The position numbers were made by a program, and so were the translations under genes. This document shows positions 12,510 through 23,007 of a DNA stretch of 64,000 bases, in pieces (the first letter of the stretch is position 1; each line of letters starts with the position of its first letter). The notes beneath the pieces were generated by a model. The model ran no database searches. It saw nothing but the letters and a program-made list of their open reading frames with translations, and had not been told where the DNA came from. This stretch comes from Acetobacter orientalis (lineage in GTDB: Bacteria; Pseudomonadota; Alphaproteobacteria; Acetobacterales; Acetobacteraceae): NCBI RefSeq assembly GCF_000963965.1, contig NZ_BAMX01000014.1:62001-126000 (forward strand), written 5' to 3'.

Positions 12510-13940
12510 TCAAACTTTTTCACGAATAAAAGCGACGAGTTTCTGTAAAAGGCCAGAGGGTGCGGCTTCTCTAAATTCTACATCGCCAAAGGGGCGTTCT
12601 GTGCTGGCTGCCCAAGAGAGCAACCCTGCTGCCGTGGCAAAACCAGCCGCGGCTGCGGTTTTTTCTGGCAGGCCAGTAATATGTTTAGGCCGTCCTAGCC
12701 GTACAGAGCGTGTAAATGCGGGGCCATGCCGCCCTTTTGCTGCGGGTGAGCCCAAAATACGCTCTGCTAAGGGGCGCATACCATCAAGTAATGACGCACC
12801 GCCGGTCAAAACTATGCGACCGCTGGCAGCATTGCCTAAGCCTGCGCCGTCTAGTTTTTCACGCACCAGTTCGAGGGTTTCTTCCATGCGGGGGCGGATA
12901 ATACGGCCAAGCTGCGCACGAGAGATTTGTTCAAAATGTGGAACATCGTTGCCAAGAAGTTCAACGGTGAGCAAATCTTCTTCAACATCTGAGGAAAGGT
13001 CGGCGCTGCCGTAAACAGTTTTAAGGCGCTCTGCATTTTCTAGCGATGTGCTGAGGCCGCGCGCAATGTCGCGCGTAACATGGAGCCCGCCAATGCCAAT
13101 TTGCGCGGTGTGCAGAATTTGCCCCTCGCCAAATACGGCCAGAGAGGTGGTGCCCCCGCCCATATCAATAACGGTGGTGCCCAGTTCTCGCTCATCAGCA
13201 TCGAGCACAGACAAGCCCGATGCCATGGGGGAGGAGACAAGGGCTTCCAGCTTGAGTTCGGCGCGGCTGAGCACGGTTTGCAGGTTGAGCAATGCCGTAG
13301 AGGCGGCATCAATAATATGCAGGCGGGCTTTTAGGGTATCACACAGGTGGCCGCGGGGGTCTGCTACGTTTTCGGTGTCATCAACCGTAAAGTCTATGGG
13401 GAGGGTATGGACAACATCGCGCCCTTCTACCGTGGCTTGCAGGCGGCCTTCTGTTACCACACGGCGAATATCGGCCTCGGTTACCACACGGCCACCAACG
13501 GGCCAGCGTACATTAAACAGGCGGCTGGCCGGGTGGCCGCACGACAGGTTAACGACTACGCGGTCTATGGTACGCTCGGCCATCATTTCGGCTTGGCCAA
13601 CAGTTGCCCGAATGGCGGCCTCTGCTTTGTGCAGGTCTGTAATGGCCCCGTTACGAATACCATCAGACCGCCGCCAGCCACAGCCTACAACCCGCAGCCC
13701 GCCGTTAGGTTCACCTTTACCAATAAGGCAGGTAATTTTGGTTGAACCAATATCCAGCACGGCAGAATAGCCATTGCGCCACACCCGGTGGCGCTTGTTG
13801 GCTTCGGTCGGGGGCAGAGGCAGAGACGAAATTTCGCCGCCCATATGCAAGCCAGAAGGGGCAGCCCCCCCCGCATTTTTAGTACGAGACCGCCCGTTGA
13901 AAGAAAAACCAGAGGAGGAAGAGCGTGAGCGGTCGGTCAT
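12510..13940 (-). CDS. ftsA: Cell division protein FtsA
   Basis: An actin-like ATPase that tethers FtsZ to the inner membrane and signals to the septal synthase. Actin-fold motifs are visible: VLDIGSTKITCLIGKG (phosphate-1), DMGGGTTSLAVF (phosphate-2) and LTGGASLLDG (adenosine). A C-terminal segment (GLLQKLVAFIREKV) looks like the amphipathic membrane helix. It has 476 residues; about 50 extra N-terminal residues are Ser/Arg/Gly-rich and appear disordered. The start codon shares one base with the ftsQ stop. Confidence 0.96.
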   Translation of the reverse strand: MTDRSRSSSSGFSFNGRSRTKNAGGAAPSGLHMGGEISSLPLPPTEANKRHRVWRNGYSAVLDIGSTKITCLIGKGEPNGGLRVVGCGWRRSDGIRNGAITDLHKAEAAIRATVGQAEMMAERTIDRVVVNLSCGHPASRLFNVRWPVGGRVVTEADIRRVVTEGRLQATVEGRDVVHTLPIDFTVDDTENVADPRGHLCDTLKARLHIIDAASTALLNLQTVLSRAELKLEALVSSPMASGLSVLDADERELGTTVIDMGGGTTSLAVFGEGQILHTAQIGIGGLHVTRDIARGLSTSLENAERLKTVYGSADLSSDVEEDLLTVELLGNDVPHFEQISRAQLGRIIRPRMEETLELVREKLDGAGLGNAASGRIVLTGGASLLDGMRPLAERILGSPAAKGRHGPAFTRSVRLGRPKHITGLPEKTAAAAGFATAAGLLSWAASTERPFGDVEFREAAPSGLLQKLVAFIREKV

Positions 13941-14875
13941 TATTGGCGTCCCGGGGTGGGCTGTGGCAGGTGGGGGGCGGTAACAGCAGCGCTGGGCTGT
14001 GGCGTTGGGTGCGTGGGGGGGGCACCTTCTGGCGTGGCTTTTACGCTGTTTTCAGGTGGCGGGGGTTCTGGCGGTTTTTGGCGTATGGTCAGCCTGTCTG
14101 GTAGGCGCATATCAATAAAAACTACCGGGCGGTCAAGCAGGCTGGTGGTGGTTTGCAGCTTGGCCAATCTATGAATGGCCGCAACTTCTTCCCCCTCGGG
14201 CAGTAAAATAGTGGCCCCGTCTCGTAAGGTTAGGTTCCAGCGGCGGTCGCTTACACGTACGGCGGCGGTTACGCGGCTGCGTACTTCAGGCTCTTGCGAC
14301 ATGGCATCGATCAGGGCAGCAGCAGGCTCGTTAGCGCCTTCACCCACGACAAGGGGCAGTTTTGTAAAGGCTTCAGCATCTTTGCCGGTCATGCCTTGGT
14401 CTGGCACGCGGTTGCCTTGCCGGTCTATGAGCACAAAATGGCCTTGGTGTTGCCAGACCGCAAAGGGAGGCCGTTCTGTAATATGCACGTCAATTTCGCC
14501 AGATAAATGGCGCTCAACGGTCACGTGGTCAATAAATGGAAGGGCGTTTAGGCGGTCTCTGGCATCGGATACGCTAAAATTGAGTACCGGGTCACCCACT
14601 GCTACACCAAGGGCATGGTTTATGGCGGTGTCACTGGTTAGTTGTGCGCCATCAACCTTAATGCTGGTAATACGCAAGGGGGCCTTTTTAACAACGCTGC
14701 CCCATAATGGCGCAAGGCGTTCTTTGGCGCCGGGTTGTTGCAGGTAAATATAGCCCCCACCCACAATGGCCCCAAGCACAACAAACCCAAACAGCGGGCG
14801 CACAAGGCGCTTTTGCCTGCGGGCAAAGAGCTTAAAGCGAGAGGGCCGGTCTGGCGGGGTGGGGCTTGGTCTCAT
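13940..14875 (-). CDS. ftsQ: Cell division protein FtsQ
   Basis: A single-pass inner membrane divisome protein that, with FtsL and FtsB, controls septal peptidoglycan synthesis. The cytoplasmic N-terminus is basic and Pro-rich, the membrane helix is at about 27-46, and a POTRA domain begins near ITSIKVDGAQL (about 69). The FtsQ beta domain follows. The last 50 residues are Pro/Thr-rich. It has 311 residues. It overlaps ddl by four bases (ATGA) and ftsA by one. Confidence 0.93.
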   Translation of the reverse strand: MRPSPTPPDRPSRFKLFARRQKRLVRPLFGFVVLGAIVGGGYIYLQQPGAKERLAPLWGSVVKKAPLRITSIKVDGAQLTSDTAINHALGVAVGDPVLNFSVSDARDRLNALPFIDHVTVERHLSGEIDVHITERPPFAVWQHQGHFVLIDRQGNRVPDQGMTGKDAEAFTKLPLVVGEGANEPAAALIDAMSQEPEVRSRVTAAVRVSDRRWNLTLRDGATILLPEGEEVAAIHRLAKLQTTTSLLDRPVVFIDMRLPDRLTIRQKPPEPPPPENSVKATPEGAPPTHPTPQPSAAVTAPHLPQPTPGRQ

Positions 14876-15816
14876 TTGGTTGTAAGGGCCTGTTCAACCA
14901 GCCAGCCGCATAGCTCTGGGTAGCTTATGCCGCAATAGGCTGCCTGCTCTGGCAACAGAGAGGTTTTGGTCATGCCCGGTTGGGTATTAACCTCTAGCAG
15001 TACAAGACGTGCAGGGCCGGTACCTGTGTCATCCAGCCTGAAGTCTGAGCGAGAGGCCCCGGCACAGCCCAAGGCCTCGTGCGCGGCAACAGCGATGCGC
15101 AGGGCATGCTGGGCTATATCAGGGTCTATTTGTGCGGGCAGTACGTGGGCAGAACCCCCTGCGGTATATTTTGCGGCGTAGTCGTAAAAATCGTGCCCGG
15201 CACCGGGGGTGGGGGTAATATCTGTTATGGTTAGGGCACGGTCTGCCATAACCCCAACTGTAATTTCGCGCCCCGGTATAAATTCTTCAACCAAGGCTTG
15301 TGGGCCGTAATGCCATGCATCAACAATGCTTTGGCGCACGCTGGCAGAACTGGTACGCACAATAGAGACCCCAACAGACGACCCCTCGCTGAGGGGCTTA
15401 ACCACATAGGGTACGGGCAGGGGGTCTGCTTTGCTCAGCTCTTCAATGGCAATAACCGTGCCTTGTGCTACCGGCAGGCCAGCGGTGAGAAACACAGCGC
15501 GGGCTGCGGCTTTGTCCATTGCTGTGGCAGAGGCCCGCACGCCAGAATGGGTGTAGGGTAGGTGCATCCATTCTAAAATGCCTTGAATGCAGCCATCTTC
15601 CCCAAAGCGGCCATGTAGGGCGTTAAACACCACATCGGGTTTTTGCTCTTTAAGCTGGGCCACCAAAGCACCAAGGTCTGCCCCGGCATCGAGTGGTGTG
15701 GCGTTATGGCCAAAAGCGCGCAGGGCTTCAACAACGTTATTGCCAGAGTCTAGGCTGACTTCACGCTCTGAGGAGATACCGCCCATAAGAACGGTCACGC
15801 GTTTGCTGTTGCTCAT
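14872..15816 (-). CDS. ddl: D-alanine--D-alanine ligase
   Basis: An ATP-grasp enzyme that makes the D-Ala-D-Ala dipeptide later added by MurF. It has 314 residues, typical of DdlB. Recognisable parts: VLMGGISSEREVSLDSG at the N-terminus, the substrate loop FNALHGRFGEDGCIQG, the ATP-binding PYVVKPLSEGSSVGVS, and the Mg-binding LLEVNTQPGMT near the C-terminus. It lies between murB and ftsQ with four-base overlaps at both ends. Confidence 0.96.
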   Translation of the reverse strand: MSNSKRVTVLMGGISSEREVSLDSGNNVVEALRAFGHNATPLDAGADLGALVAQLKEQKPDVVFNALHGRFGEDGCIQGILEWMHLPYTHSGVRASATAMDKAAARAVFLTAGLPVAQGTVIAIEELSKADPLPVPYVVKPLSEGSSVGVSIVRTSSASVRQSIVDAWHYGPQALVEEFIPGREITVGVMADRALTITDITPTPGAGHDFYDYAAKYTAGGSAHVLPAQIDPDIAQHALRIAVAAHEALGCAGASRSDFRLDDTGTGPARLVLLEVNTQPGMTKTSLLPEQAAYCGISYPELCGWLVEQALTTK

Positions 15817-16751
15817 GGCTGTGCTCCAGCTTTGCCTATGCGTTTAATTTCCCAATGCAGGGTAACGCCAGAATGGTTCAAGACCCGTTTGCGTACCTCT
15901 TCACCCAAGGCTTCAAGGTCTGCGGCGGTGGCGTTGCCCGTGTTAATAAGAAAATTGCAGTGTTTTTCGCTTACCTGTGCGCCGCCTAGGGTTAGGCCAC
16001 GGCAGCCTGCATCATCTATTAACTGCCACGCCTTGCGCTGAGAGTCCTCAGGGCTTGGGTTACGGAAGGTAGACCCACCCGTTCTGGCCCGCACGGGTTG
16101 AGACTGCTCGCGCGCAGTACGCACTTCGGCAATACGCGTAGCAACATCTGCCGGGTTGGCGGCTTCTCCGCGCAGGCGGGCGCGTGTAACCAAAGCCCCT
16201 TCTGGCAGGCCAGAGCGGCGGTAGCCAAATTTAAGGGCGCTTACGTCAAGCTGCACAATGCTGCCATCGCGGGTGACAATTTCGGCCCAGTCGAGCACGG
16301 TTGCGATGTCTGAGCCATAAGCACCGGCATTCATACGTACAGCACCACCAATAGAGCCGGGAATACCCGCCAAAAACTCCAGCCCGCCCAAACCGGCTTG
16401 GGCTGCGTGCTCGGCCACGGTGGCATCTAGGCACGCTGCGCCAACAATCAGGCCGTCTTTTTCTACCACAACATCAGAAAAGCCACGGGCTAGGCGTACC
16501 ACAATGCCGTCTAGCCCGCCGTCTCGTACAATAACGTTAGAGCAGGCCCCCAGCGCCATAACGGGTAGTTCTGGCGAGAGGTTGCGCATAACAGCGGCAA
16601 GGTCTTGGGTGTCTGCTGGTTGGAAAAGCCATTCGGCCTCCCCCCCAACCCGAAACCACGTGCGGGGGCCAAGCGGGGCTTGCGGTGTTACGCGGCCCCG
16701 TGCGCCTTCAAACGCCTGTGCTGCCAAAGCTGCCATGCTTGGGGCTGTCAT
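15813..16751 (-). CDS. murB: UDP-N-acetylenolpyruvoylglucosamine reductase MurB
   Basis: A FAD enzyme that reduces the enolpyruvyl group to give UDP-MurNAc. The ATG at 16751 (MTAPSMAAL) is chosen because it overlaps the murC stop as ATGA; an upstream frame adds 31 implausible residues. The 312 residues include the FAD-binding [19 protein letters not shown] and the proton-donor serine in TGGSTFRNP (about 225), as in type II MurB. It is a cytoplasmic step of the peptidoglycan pathway encoded around it. Confidence 0.96.
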   Translation of the reverse strand: MTAPSMAALAAQAFEGARGRVTPQAPLGPRTWFRVGGEAEWLFQPADTQDLAAVMRNLSPELPVMALGACSNVIVRDGGLDGIVVRLARGFSDVVVEKDGLIVGAACLDATVAEHAAQAGLGGLEFLAGIPGSIGGAVRMNAGAYGSDIATVLDWAEIVTRDGSIVQLDVSALKFGYRRSGLPEGALVTRARLRGEAANPADVATRIAEVRTAREQSQPVRARTGGSTFRNPSPEDSQRKAWQLIDDAGCRGLTLGGAQVSEKHCNFLINTGNATAADLEALGEEVRKRVLNHSGVTLHWEIKRIGKAGAQP

Positions 16752-18181
16752 GCTGCGTGCCCGCCTTTGCTCTGGGCTTGTAGGGCTGCCAGTTCTTTGG
16801 GCAGGCTTTGGGCCCAGTTGGTAATGGTGCCTGCACCAAGGCACACAACGTAGTCTCCCGGTTTGGCAATGGCGTTGACCATTTCTGCCAAATGCTCTGG
16901 GCTGGACAGGGGCACCACAGAGCGGTGGCCACGCTCGCGCAGGCCCTCAATGAGCATATCGCGGGTGACGCCTTCAATGGGCTGTTCACCCGCAGCGTAA
17001 ATATCAGACACAATAACCGTATCGGCATCGTTCATGCAGGTACAGAAGTCTGCAAACAGCATTTGCAGGCGCGAGTAACGGTGGGGCTGCATAACGGCAA
17101 TAACGTTTTTAGCCCCAGCCTGCCGGGCTGCTTTGAGCACAGCGGCAATTTCAACCGGGTGGTGGCCGTAGTCATCTATTACGGTAATGCCCCCGGCCTC
17201 ACCCGTGCGGGTAAAGCGGCGTTTAACCCCACGGAAAGAGGCAAGGCCAGAGCGGATTACATCGTCGCTAATGTCCATCTCGGTGGCAACGGCAATGGCG
17301 GCAAGCGCATTTTGCACGTTGTGGCTACCCAGCATAGGCAGGCGGAAAGGCCCAGCTTTACGGGTACGGCGGGTAACGCGGTCTGTTAGGGTAACCTCAA
17401 ACGTGGCCCCCATTTTGTCTGTAATGAGTTTTTCAGCACGGACATCAGCCTGAGGAGAGAAGCCGTAGGTCACAATGCGGTGGTCAGACAAACGAGGGAT
17501 CATTTGCTGCACGGCGGGGTGGTCTATGCACAGCACGGCAAAGCCATAAAACGGCACGTTAGAGACAAACTGGTCATACGCTGCCTCCATCGCCTCTGCC
17601 GAACCCCAGTGGTCTAGATGCTCGGGGTCCATATTGGTTACGACAGAAATAACGGCGGGCAGACGTAAAAAGGAGCCATCGCTTTCATCGGCCTCAGCCA
17701 CCATCCAGTCGCCTTTACCCATGCGGGTGTTGGTGCCGTAGGCTTCAATAATGCCGCCGTTAATGACGGTGGGGTCAAGCTGGGCGGCTTCTAGTACGGC
17801 GGCTACCAAACTTGTGGTGGTGGTTTTGCCGTGTGTGCCCCCAATCGCCACAGACCAACGCAGGCGCATAAGCTCGGCCAGCATTTCTGCACGGCGCACA
17901 ACCGGAATAAGCTTGCTGCGCGCGGCAACAACCTCTGGGTTGTCGCGGCTGACAGCGGTAGAAATAACCACAACCTGCGCATTGCCCAGATTTTCTGCAT
18001 CATGCCCAATAAAAATGGGAATACCCGCAGCCCGCAGGCGTTGCACATTGGCGTTTTCCGCAATGTCTGAGCCCTGTACGGAATACCCCAGCATGCACAG
18101 CACTTCTGCAATGCCAGACATGCCAATGCCGCCAATGCCCACAAAATGAATGGTACCAATGGACAGGGGCAGGGCTCTCAT
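16748..18181 (-). CDS. murC: UDP-N-acetylmuramate--L-alanine ligase MurC
   Basis: An ATP-dependent ligase that adds L-Ala to UDP-MurNAc, the first step of stem peptide assembly. The start at 18181 ([10 protein letters not shown]) is set by the ATGA overlap with the murG stop, giving 477 residues. The N-terminal UDP-binding [16 protein letters not shown] is at 13-28, the P-loop [10 protein letters not shown] at 114-123, and the C-terminal ligase domain has [10 protein letters not shown]. All Mur ligase hallmarks are present. Confidence 0.97.
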   Translation of the reverse strand: MRALPLSIGTIHFVGIGGIGMSGIAEVLCMLGYSVQGSDIAENANVQRLRAAGIPIFIGHDAENLGNAQVVVISTAVSRDNPEVVAARSKLIPVVRRAEMLAELMRLRWSVAIGGTHGKTTTTSLVAAVLEAAQLDPTVINGGIIEAYGTNTRMGKGDWMVAEADESDGSFLRLPAVISVVTNMDPEHLDHWGSAEAMEAAYDQFVSNVPFYGFAVLCIDHPAVQQMIPRLSDHRIVTYGFSPQADVRAEKLITDKMGATFEVTLTDRVTRRTRKAGPFRLPMLGSHNVQNALAAIAVATEMDISDDVIRSGLASFRGVKRRFTRTGEAGGITVIDDYGHHPVEIAAVLKAARQAGAKNVIAVMQPHRYSRLQMLFADFCTCMNDADTVIVSDIYAAGEQPIEGVTRDMLIEGLRERGHRSVVPLSSPEHLAEMVNAIAKPGDYVVCLGAGTITNWAQSLPKELAALQAQSKGGHAA

Positions 18182-19320
18182 ATTTTGGACTCCGTCTGTA
18201 GGGTTCGAGTGGCGGGCAAGGGGGAAAGATGCAAACATTCTTCTACACAATCAGCCAGACGGGTGGCGGCATCGGGCATGGCAAGGCTGGCCGCGGCAGC
18301 AGCAGCGCGGGCCAGCTCATCTGGGGTGTTGAACAATTCAGCCAACTGGGTGGCCAAAGCTGTTGGGGTAAAGTCTGGCTGACGCATGATCCAGCCTGCG
18401 CCAACCTGCGTTATGGCGCGGGCGTTTGCTGTTTGCTCATCGCTGGCGGCAATAGGCAGCGGCACCAGTATGGAGGGGCGGCCTGCAACGGTTAGCTCTG
18501 CCACAGAAGACCCACCGGCCCGACCAATAACAAGGTGTGCTGTGCGTAAAAGCTCTGGCACGTCATTTAAAAAGGGCTCAACCCGTGCGGTAATGCCCAG
18601 CTTGGCATAGGCTGTGCGTACCTCTTCAAGGTCTGCTTTGCGGGCTTGCTGGGTTACGTGCAGGCGTTTACGCACTTCTTCCGGCAAGCGGCCTAGGGCT
18701 GGGGGCACGACTTGGGCAAAAACCGTAGCCCCCAAAGACCCACCCCATACAAGAAGGGAAAGGGTTTCACCCGGTGGAGTAAAGGGCTCTCCTGCCAAGG
18801 CTGCAATGGGGGGGCGTACTGGCATGCCTGTAAATACGGTATGCGCCCCAATAGGCAGCTTGGCGACAGAGGGGTAAGAGGTGGCAATAACATTGGCAAA
18901 GCGGGACAGCAGGGCGTTGGCCTTGCCCAGCACGGCGTTGCCTTCATGAATAATAAGAACAGGGCGCTTACTGCCCAAAAGCCTTGCACCAAGCAGGGGC
19001 GGCACAGAAGGGTAGCCCCCAAAGCCAATAACGGCATCAGGCTTGATGTCTTTTAAAATGCTGCGGGCTTTTAAGGCGCTGGCCAGCAGCAACAGGCCTG
19101 CTTTAATGGCGCGTATAGGCCCACGCCCCGCAACACCAGCACCGCGCAGAACATATTGTGGCCCGTTGGCAAAAATGCCGTCTTTGCGGGTGCCTGCGCG
19201 CTCATCGGTCATAAGCACTAGTTTATGGCCACGTGCGGCCAGTGCTTCTGCCAAGGCTTGAGCCGGAAAAAAATGCCCGCCTGTACCGCCAGCGGCTATC
19301 ACTATGGTGCGTGTGCTCAT
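18178..19320 (-). CDS. murG: N-acetylglucosaminyltransferase MurG
   Basis: Transfers GlcNAc from UDP-GlcNAc to lipid I to give lipid II on the inner face of the membrane. The GT28-type [17 protein letters not shown] is at 11-27, and the donor-binding region [20 protein letters not shown] near the C-terminus is characteristic. It has 380 residues, normal for the family. Four-base overlaps join it to ftsW and murC. Confidence 0.96.
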   Translation of the reverse strand: MSTRTIVIAAGGTGGHFFPAQALAEALAARGHKLVLMTDERAGTRKDGIFANGPQYVLRGAGVAGRGPIRAIKAGLLLLASALKARSILKDIKPDAVIGFGGYPSVPPLLGARLLGSKRPVLIIHEGNAVLGKANALLSRFANVIATSYPSVAKLPIGAHTVFTGMPVRPPIAALAGEPFTPPGETLSLLVWGGSLGATVFAQVVPPALGRLPEEVRKRLHVTQQARKADLEEVRTAYAKLGITARVEPFLNDVPELLRTAHLVIGRAGGSSVAELTVAGRPSILVPLPIAASDEQTANARAITQVGAGWIMRQPDFTPTALATQLAELFNTPDELARAAAAAASLAMPDAATRLADCVEECLHLSPLPATRTLQTESKI

Positions 19321-20483
19321 AGGGCGCGCCTTTGCTTAAAGCTGGTCATAAAGCCTTGTCCTGCGTGTGTGGTACTGCCGGGCTGGTAGCGTGTGAGTGC
19401 AAGCACCATGCCAATTGCCAACGCAATAGACATGGCGGAAGAGCCACCATACGAGATGAATGGCAGCGTCATGCCCTTGGTCGGGATAAGATGCAAGGTT
19501 GAAGCCATGTTGACAAAAGCCTGAAGCCCAAAACCTGTAACCAGCCCCGTAACAGAAATAACCACAAACGGGTTATCTTCCCGAATAAGGCGCAAGAGTG
19601 TGCGCACAACAATAACGCCAAACACGGCAATAATAAGCATGCACACAATCATGCCGTATTCTTCACCGGCTACGGCAAAAACAAAGTCTGCGTGGGCGTC
19701 GGGTAGAAGGTCTTTTACGCGGCCCTCACCGGGGCCACGGCCTGTTAGGCCACCATTACCAAAGGCACGCAGGGCGGTGTCAATCTGGTAGTGGTCGCCC
19801 ACATTTGGGTGCAAAAACCGCTCAACGCGTGAGCGCACATGCGGGAACAAAAAAAAGGCTGCAATACCGCCCCCTATAAGGGTGGCAATGCCAAGCCCGA
19901 CTAAAATAAGGCTTAGGCCATCAACAAAAAGCTGGGCCAGAAACACGCACGAAATAACCGTGAGCATGCCAATATCTGGCTGAGATTTGAGCAGCATAAG
20001 AATAACGCCAAACAGCGTAAACGCTACCAGCATGCCCGGAAAATAGCGTGATTGCCTACGTTGGGTGAGCAGCCAACCAGTCACCACAGCAAAGCAGGGT
20101 TTAAGAAACTCGGAGGGCTGGAGCGACATAAGTGGCAGGGCTATCCAGCGCCGTGCGCCCTTAATTTCAATGCCGTGTACAAGCGTTAGGGCGGTAGCGC
20201 CCAACATAAGAAAGCCGCCAATTTGGGCTAAGCGCAATACAGCTTGGCGCGAAAGGGTAGAGACAGCCGTTACAATAATGCCCGCAAGGGTTAAGAACAT
20301 AACCTGCTTGAAAATGAACATATTGCGCGAGGCACCAATACGCACTGCAACCGCAGGGCTTGCCGCCAGCATAAGAATATAGCCAAACCCGATAAGGATG
20401 AACGCGCAAATAAGGGTGGTGCGGTCTACATTGCGCCACCACCGCCCTAACGGTGAATCATCACTGCGGGAATACCCTGGCAT
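19317..20483 (-). CDS. ftsW: SEDS-family peptidoglycan glycosyltransferase FtsW
   Basis: A polytopic membrane protein that polymerises lipid II at the septum together with FtsI. It has 388 residues and about ten hydrophobic segments. The SEDS region is visible as LPLMSLQPSEFLKPCF, GEEYGMIVCMLII and TKGMTLPFISYGGSS. It lies between murD and murG, the standard dcw position. The start shares one base with the murD stop. Confidence 0.96.
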   Translation of the reverse strand: MPGYSRSDDSPLGRWWRNVDRTTLICAFILIGFGYILMLAASPAVAVRIGASRNMFIFKQVMFLTLAGIIVTAVSTLSRQAVLRLAQIGGFLMLGATALTLVHGIEIKGARRWIALPLMSLQPSEFLKPCFAVVTGWLLTQRRQSRYFPGMLVAFTLFGVILMLLKSQPDIGMLTVISCVFLAQLFVDGLSLILVGLGIATLIGGGIAAFFLFPHVRSRVERFLHPNVGDHYQIDTALRAFGNGGLTGRGPGEGRVKDLLPDAHADFVFAVAGEEYGMIVCMLIIAVFGVIVVRTLLRLIREDNPFVVISVTGLVTGFGLQAFVNMASTLHLIPTKGMTLPFISYGGSSAMSIALAIGMVLALTRYQPGSTTHAGQGFMTSFKQRRAL

Positions 20484-21910
20484 TACCCAATCTTTCCTGT
20501 TTGTGTGCCGTTTTGTGGCGCTAAGGCATGGGCCAGCTCTGCAAAGCGCAGGCCGCGTGCCTCAAAACCAGAAAACTGGTCAAAGCTGGCGCAGGCGGGT
20601 GAGAGCAAAACAACCCGTGCACCACTTTGCTGTGCCTGCGCAAAGGCAGCGGGTACGGCGCGTTCTAGCGTATCCACAATGCTGTAAGGGGCATTATGGG
20701 CTGCAAGGGTTTGGGCGAGTTGGGCTGCGTCACGCCCAATAAGCACCGTGTGGGCTATGCGGGTAAAATAGGGCACCAGAGAGGCAATGCCGCCTTCTTT
20801 AGCCATGCCGCCTGCAATCCAGACCAGTTTGTCGTAGCAACCCAAGGCGCGGGCTGCGGCATCTGCATTGGTGGCTTTGCTGTCATCAACAAAAATAATA
20901 CCGTTTTGCTCTGCCACTATTTTTTGGCGGTGCGGCAAACCGGGGAAAGAGCTTAACCCGGCCTGTATGGCTTGGGTTGGCACACCTAAAAAGTCTGCCA
21001 TGGCAAAGGCAGCGGCGGCATTTTCGGCATTATGGCTACCGGGGAGCGCTGGCCCGATAGTGGCCAGTTTTTGCCCGTTTTGCCATAGAGCCCCCTCTTG
21101 CCCGTATAGTTCTGCTGCGGGGGTGGTTTGTGCTCCGGCAATGGTCAGGCAGGGTGTGGGTAAGGTGCGCAGTGTGGTGGCAATGGCGCGGCAGTAGTCG
21201 TCTTCAATGCCAATAACGGCAAGGTCGTGCTCGGTTTGGCCGGTAAACACGCGCATTTTGGCTTTGGCATACCCTGCCATGCCTGCGTGGCGGTCTAGGT
21301 GGTCTGGGGTTAGGTTAAGCAGGCAGGCGGTATCAAAGTGCAGTGTATCGAGCCGCTCTAACATGTAGGACGACATTTCTAGCACATAAACACCGTTATC
21401 TGGCAGCAGTGGCAGGGCAAGAGCGGCAGGGCCAAGGTTGCCACCAGCCGCAACAGGCACGCCTGCTTGCGCTAAAATATGGGCCAGCAAAGTTGTGGTG
21501 GTGCTTTTACCGTTGGTGCCGGTAATGCCTGCAAAACGTGCTTTGCTACCCGCTTTGCGTACAGCCTGAAACAACAGCTCGGCATCTGATAAAATAGGGA
21601 TACCGGCTTGTTGTGCCAAAAGCGCTACGGGGTGGGGTTTGGGCAGAATATGCGCAATGCCGGGTGAAAGCACGAGTGCACTAAAGCCTGCCACTGTTTC
21701 AAGCGGGGCGCAGCTTATGTTGTGCTGCGCATGTGCGGGTAGGGTTGCAACCTGTTGGGCTAGGCTTGCGCGTGCGGCCTCTCCGTCGTCCCACGCTTGT
21801 ACGTGTGCGCCCATGCTGGCCAGTGCCAGTACGGCAGGCACGCCGTTACGGCCAAGGCCAAGCACAGCGTAGCGGTGGCCTGCAAACAAGGTGGTAGGGA
21901 AAGTGCTCAT
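20483..21910 (-). CDS. murD: UDP-N-acetylmuramoylalanine--D-glutamate ligase MurD
   Basis: Adds D-Glu to UDP-MurNAc-L-Ala. The ATG at 21910 (MSTFPTTLF) is chosen because it overlaps the mraY stop by four bases; the frame extends nine codons further with no support. It has 475 residues, with an N-terminal nucleotide fold [15 protein letters not shown], the P-loop [16 protein letters not shown] near 115-130, and the C-terminal [12 protein letters not shown]. Family length is normal. Confidence 0.96.
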   Translation of the reverse strand: MSTFPTTLFAGHRYAVLGLGRNGVPAVLALASMGAHVQAWDDGEAARASLAQQVATLPAHAQHNISCAPLETVAGFSALVLSPGIAHILPKPHPVALLAQQAGIPILSDAELLFQAVRKAGSKARFAGITGTNGKSTTTTLLAHILAQAGVPVAAGGNLGPAALALPLLPDNGVYVLEMSSYMLERLDTLHFDTACLLNLTPDHLDRHAGMAGYAKAKMRVFTGQTEHDLAVIGIEDDYCRAIATTLRTLPTPCLTIAGAQTTPAAELYGQEGALWQNGQKLATIGPALPGSHNAENAAAAFAMADFLGVPTQAIQAGLSSFPGLPHRQKIVAEQNGIIFVDDSKATNADAAARALGCYDKLVWIAGGMAKEGGIASLVPYFTRIAHTVLIGRDAAQLAQTLAAHNAPYSIVDTLERAVPAAFAQAQQSGARVVLLSPACASFDQFSGFEARGLRFAELAHALAPQNGTQTGKIG

Positions 21911-23004
21911 CTTAGTTTCAGTGTGGCGAGGCCACACAGCCCGAGAATGACAGAAATAATCCAGAACCGGATAACGATTTTAGGTTCTGCCCAGCCCTTT
22001 TTTTCAAAATGGTGGTGAATGGGGGCCATAAGAAACACCCGCCGCCCAGTGCGTTTGTACCAGAATACCTGAATAATGACCGAAAGGGTTTCAGCTACAA
22101 ACAAGCCGCCCACAATGCACAGCACCAACTCGTGTTTAATGGCAACGGCAAGCGCACCCAATGCACCGCCCAGAGAGAGCGAGCCTGTGTCCCCCATAAA
22201 CACAGACGCCGGGGGGGCGTTAAACCACAAAAAGCCTAGGCCTGCGCCTACTAAGGCAGCACAGAATACAGCGAGCTCTCCGGTGCCGGGTACGGCATGC
22301 ACTTGCAGGTAATCTGCAAAGACATGGTTGCCTACAATGTAGGAGAGAATACCAAACACCATGGCGGCAATAACCACTGGCACAATGGCCAAACCGTCTA
22401 GTCCGTCTGTAAAATTAACGGCGTTGCCAAAGCCGGTAATGGTTATCATGGCAAAAATGGGAAAAGCATAACCAAGGGGCAGCAGCAGGTCTTTCACAAA
22501 AGGAAAAGCCACTTGGTTGGCAATATCGGGCGGGGTGAGGTATTGCAGCCACCAGCCACACAGCAGCGATGTTGCAAATTCGCACCCTAAACGCGTACGT
22601 TTGGACACACCATCTGTATTGCGGCGGGAGAGTTTTAGGTAGTCATCTGCAAAGCCAATAGCCCCGAACGATAGGGTGGTGAGCAGTACAGCCCACACAA
22701 AGCCGTTTTGCAAATCTCCCCACAGCAACACCGACACCAGCAGCGAGACAAGAATAAGCACGCCGCCCATAGTAGGGGTGCCTGTTTTTTCCAGAATATG
22801 CCGTTCTGGGCCTAACGCACGGATAGGCTGCCCACCACGCTGTATGCGGCGCAGGGTGGCAATAAGCGGTTTGCCCAAAAATAGCGCAATAACAAGGGCA
22901 GTTAGGCACGCACAACCAGCCCTAAACGTGATGTAGCGCAGCAGGTTAAACAGGGCCACGTGCCCATCATCTTGCAGGCCAAAGGTAGAGAGAAGGTATA
23001 GCAT
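21907..23004 (-). CDS. mraY: Phospho-N-acetylmuramoyl-pentapeptide transferase MraY
   Basis: An integral membrane enzyme that moves phospho-MurNAc-pentapeptide onto undecaprenyl phosphate to form lipid I. It has 365 residues and about ten transmembrane segments. Conserved cytoplasmic loops carry the catalytic aspartates in [12 protein letters not shown] and [10 protein letters not shown], plus the histidine motif [13 protein letters not shown] near the C-terminus. It overlaps murD and is 3 bases from murF. Confidence 0.97.
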   Translation of the reverse strand: MLYLLSTFGLQDDGHVALFNLLRYITFRAGCACLTALVIALFLGKPLIATLRRIQRGGQPIRALGPERHILEKTGTPTMGGVLILVSLLVSVLLWGDLQNGFVWAVLLTTLSFGAIGFADDYLKLSRRNTDGVSKRTRLGCEFATSLLCGWWLQYLTPPDIANQVAFPFVKDLLLPLGYAFPIFAMITITGFGNAVNFTDGLDGLAIVPVVIAAMVFGILSYIVGNHVFADYLQVHAVPGTGELAVFCAALVGAGLGFLWFNAPPASVFMGDTGSLSLGGALGALAVAIKHELVLCIVGGLFVAETLSVIIQVFWYKRTGRRVFLMAPIHHHFEKKGWAEPKIVIRFWIISVILGLCGLATLKLR

Positions 23005-23007
23005 GGC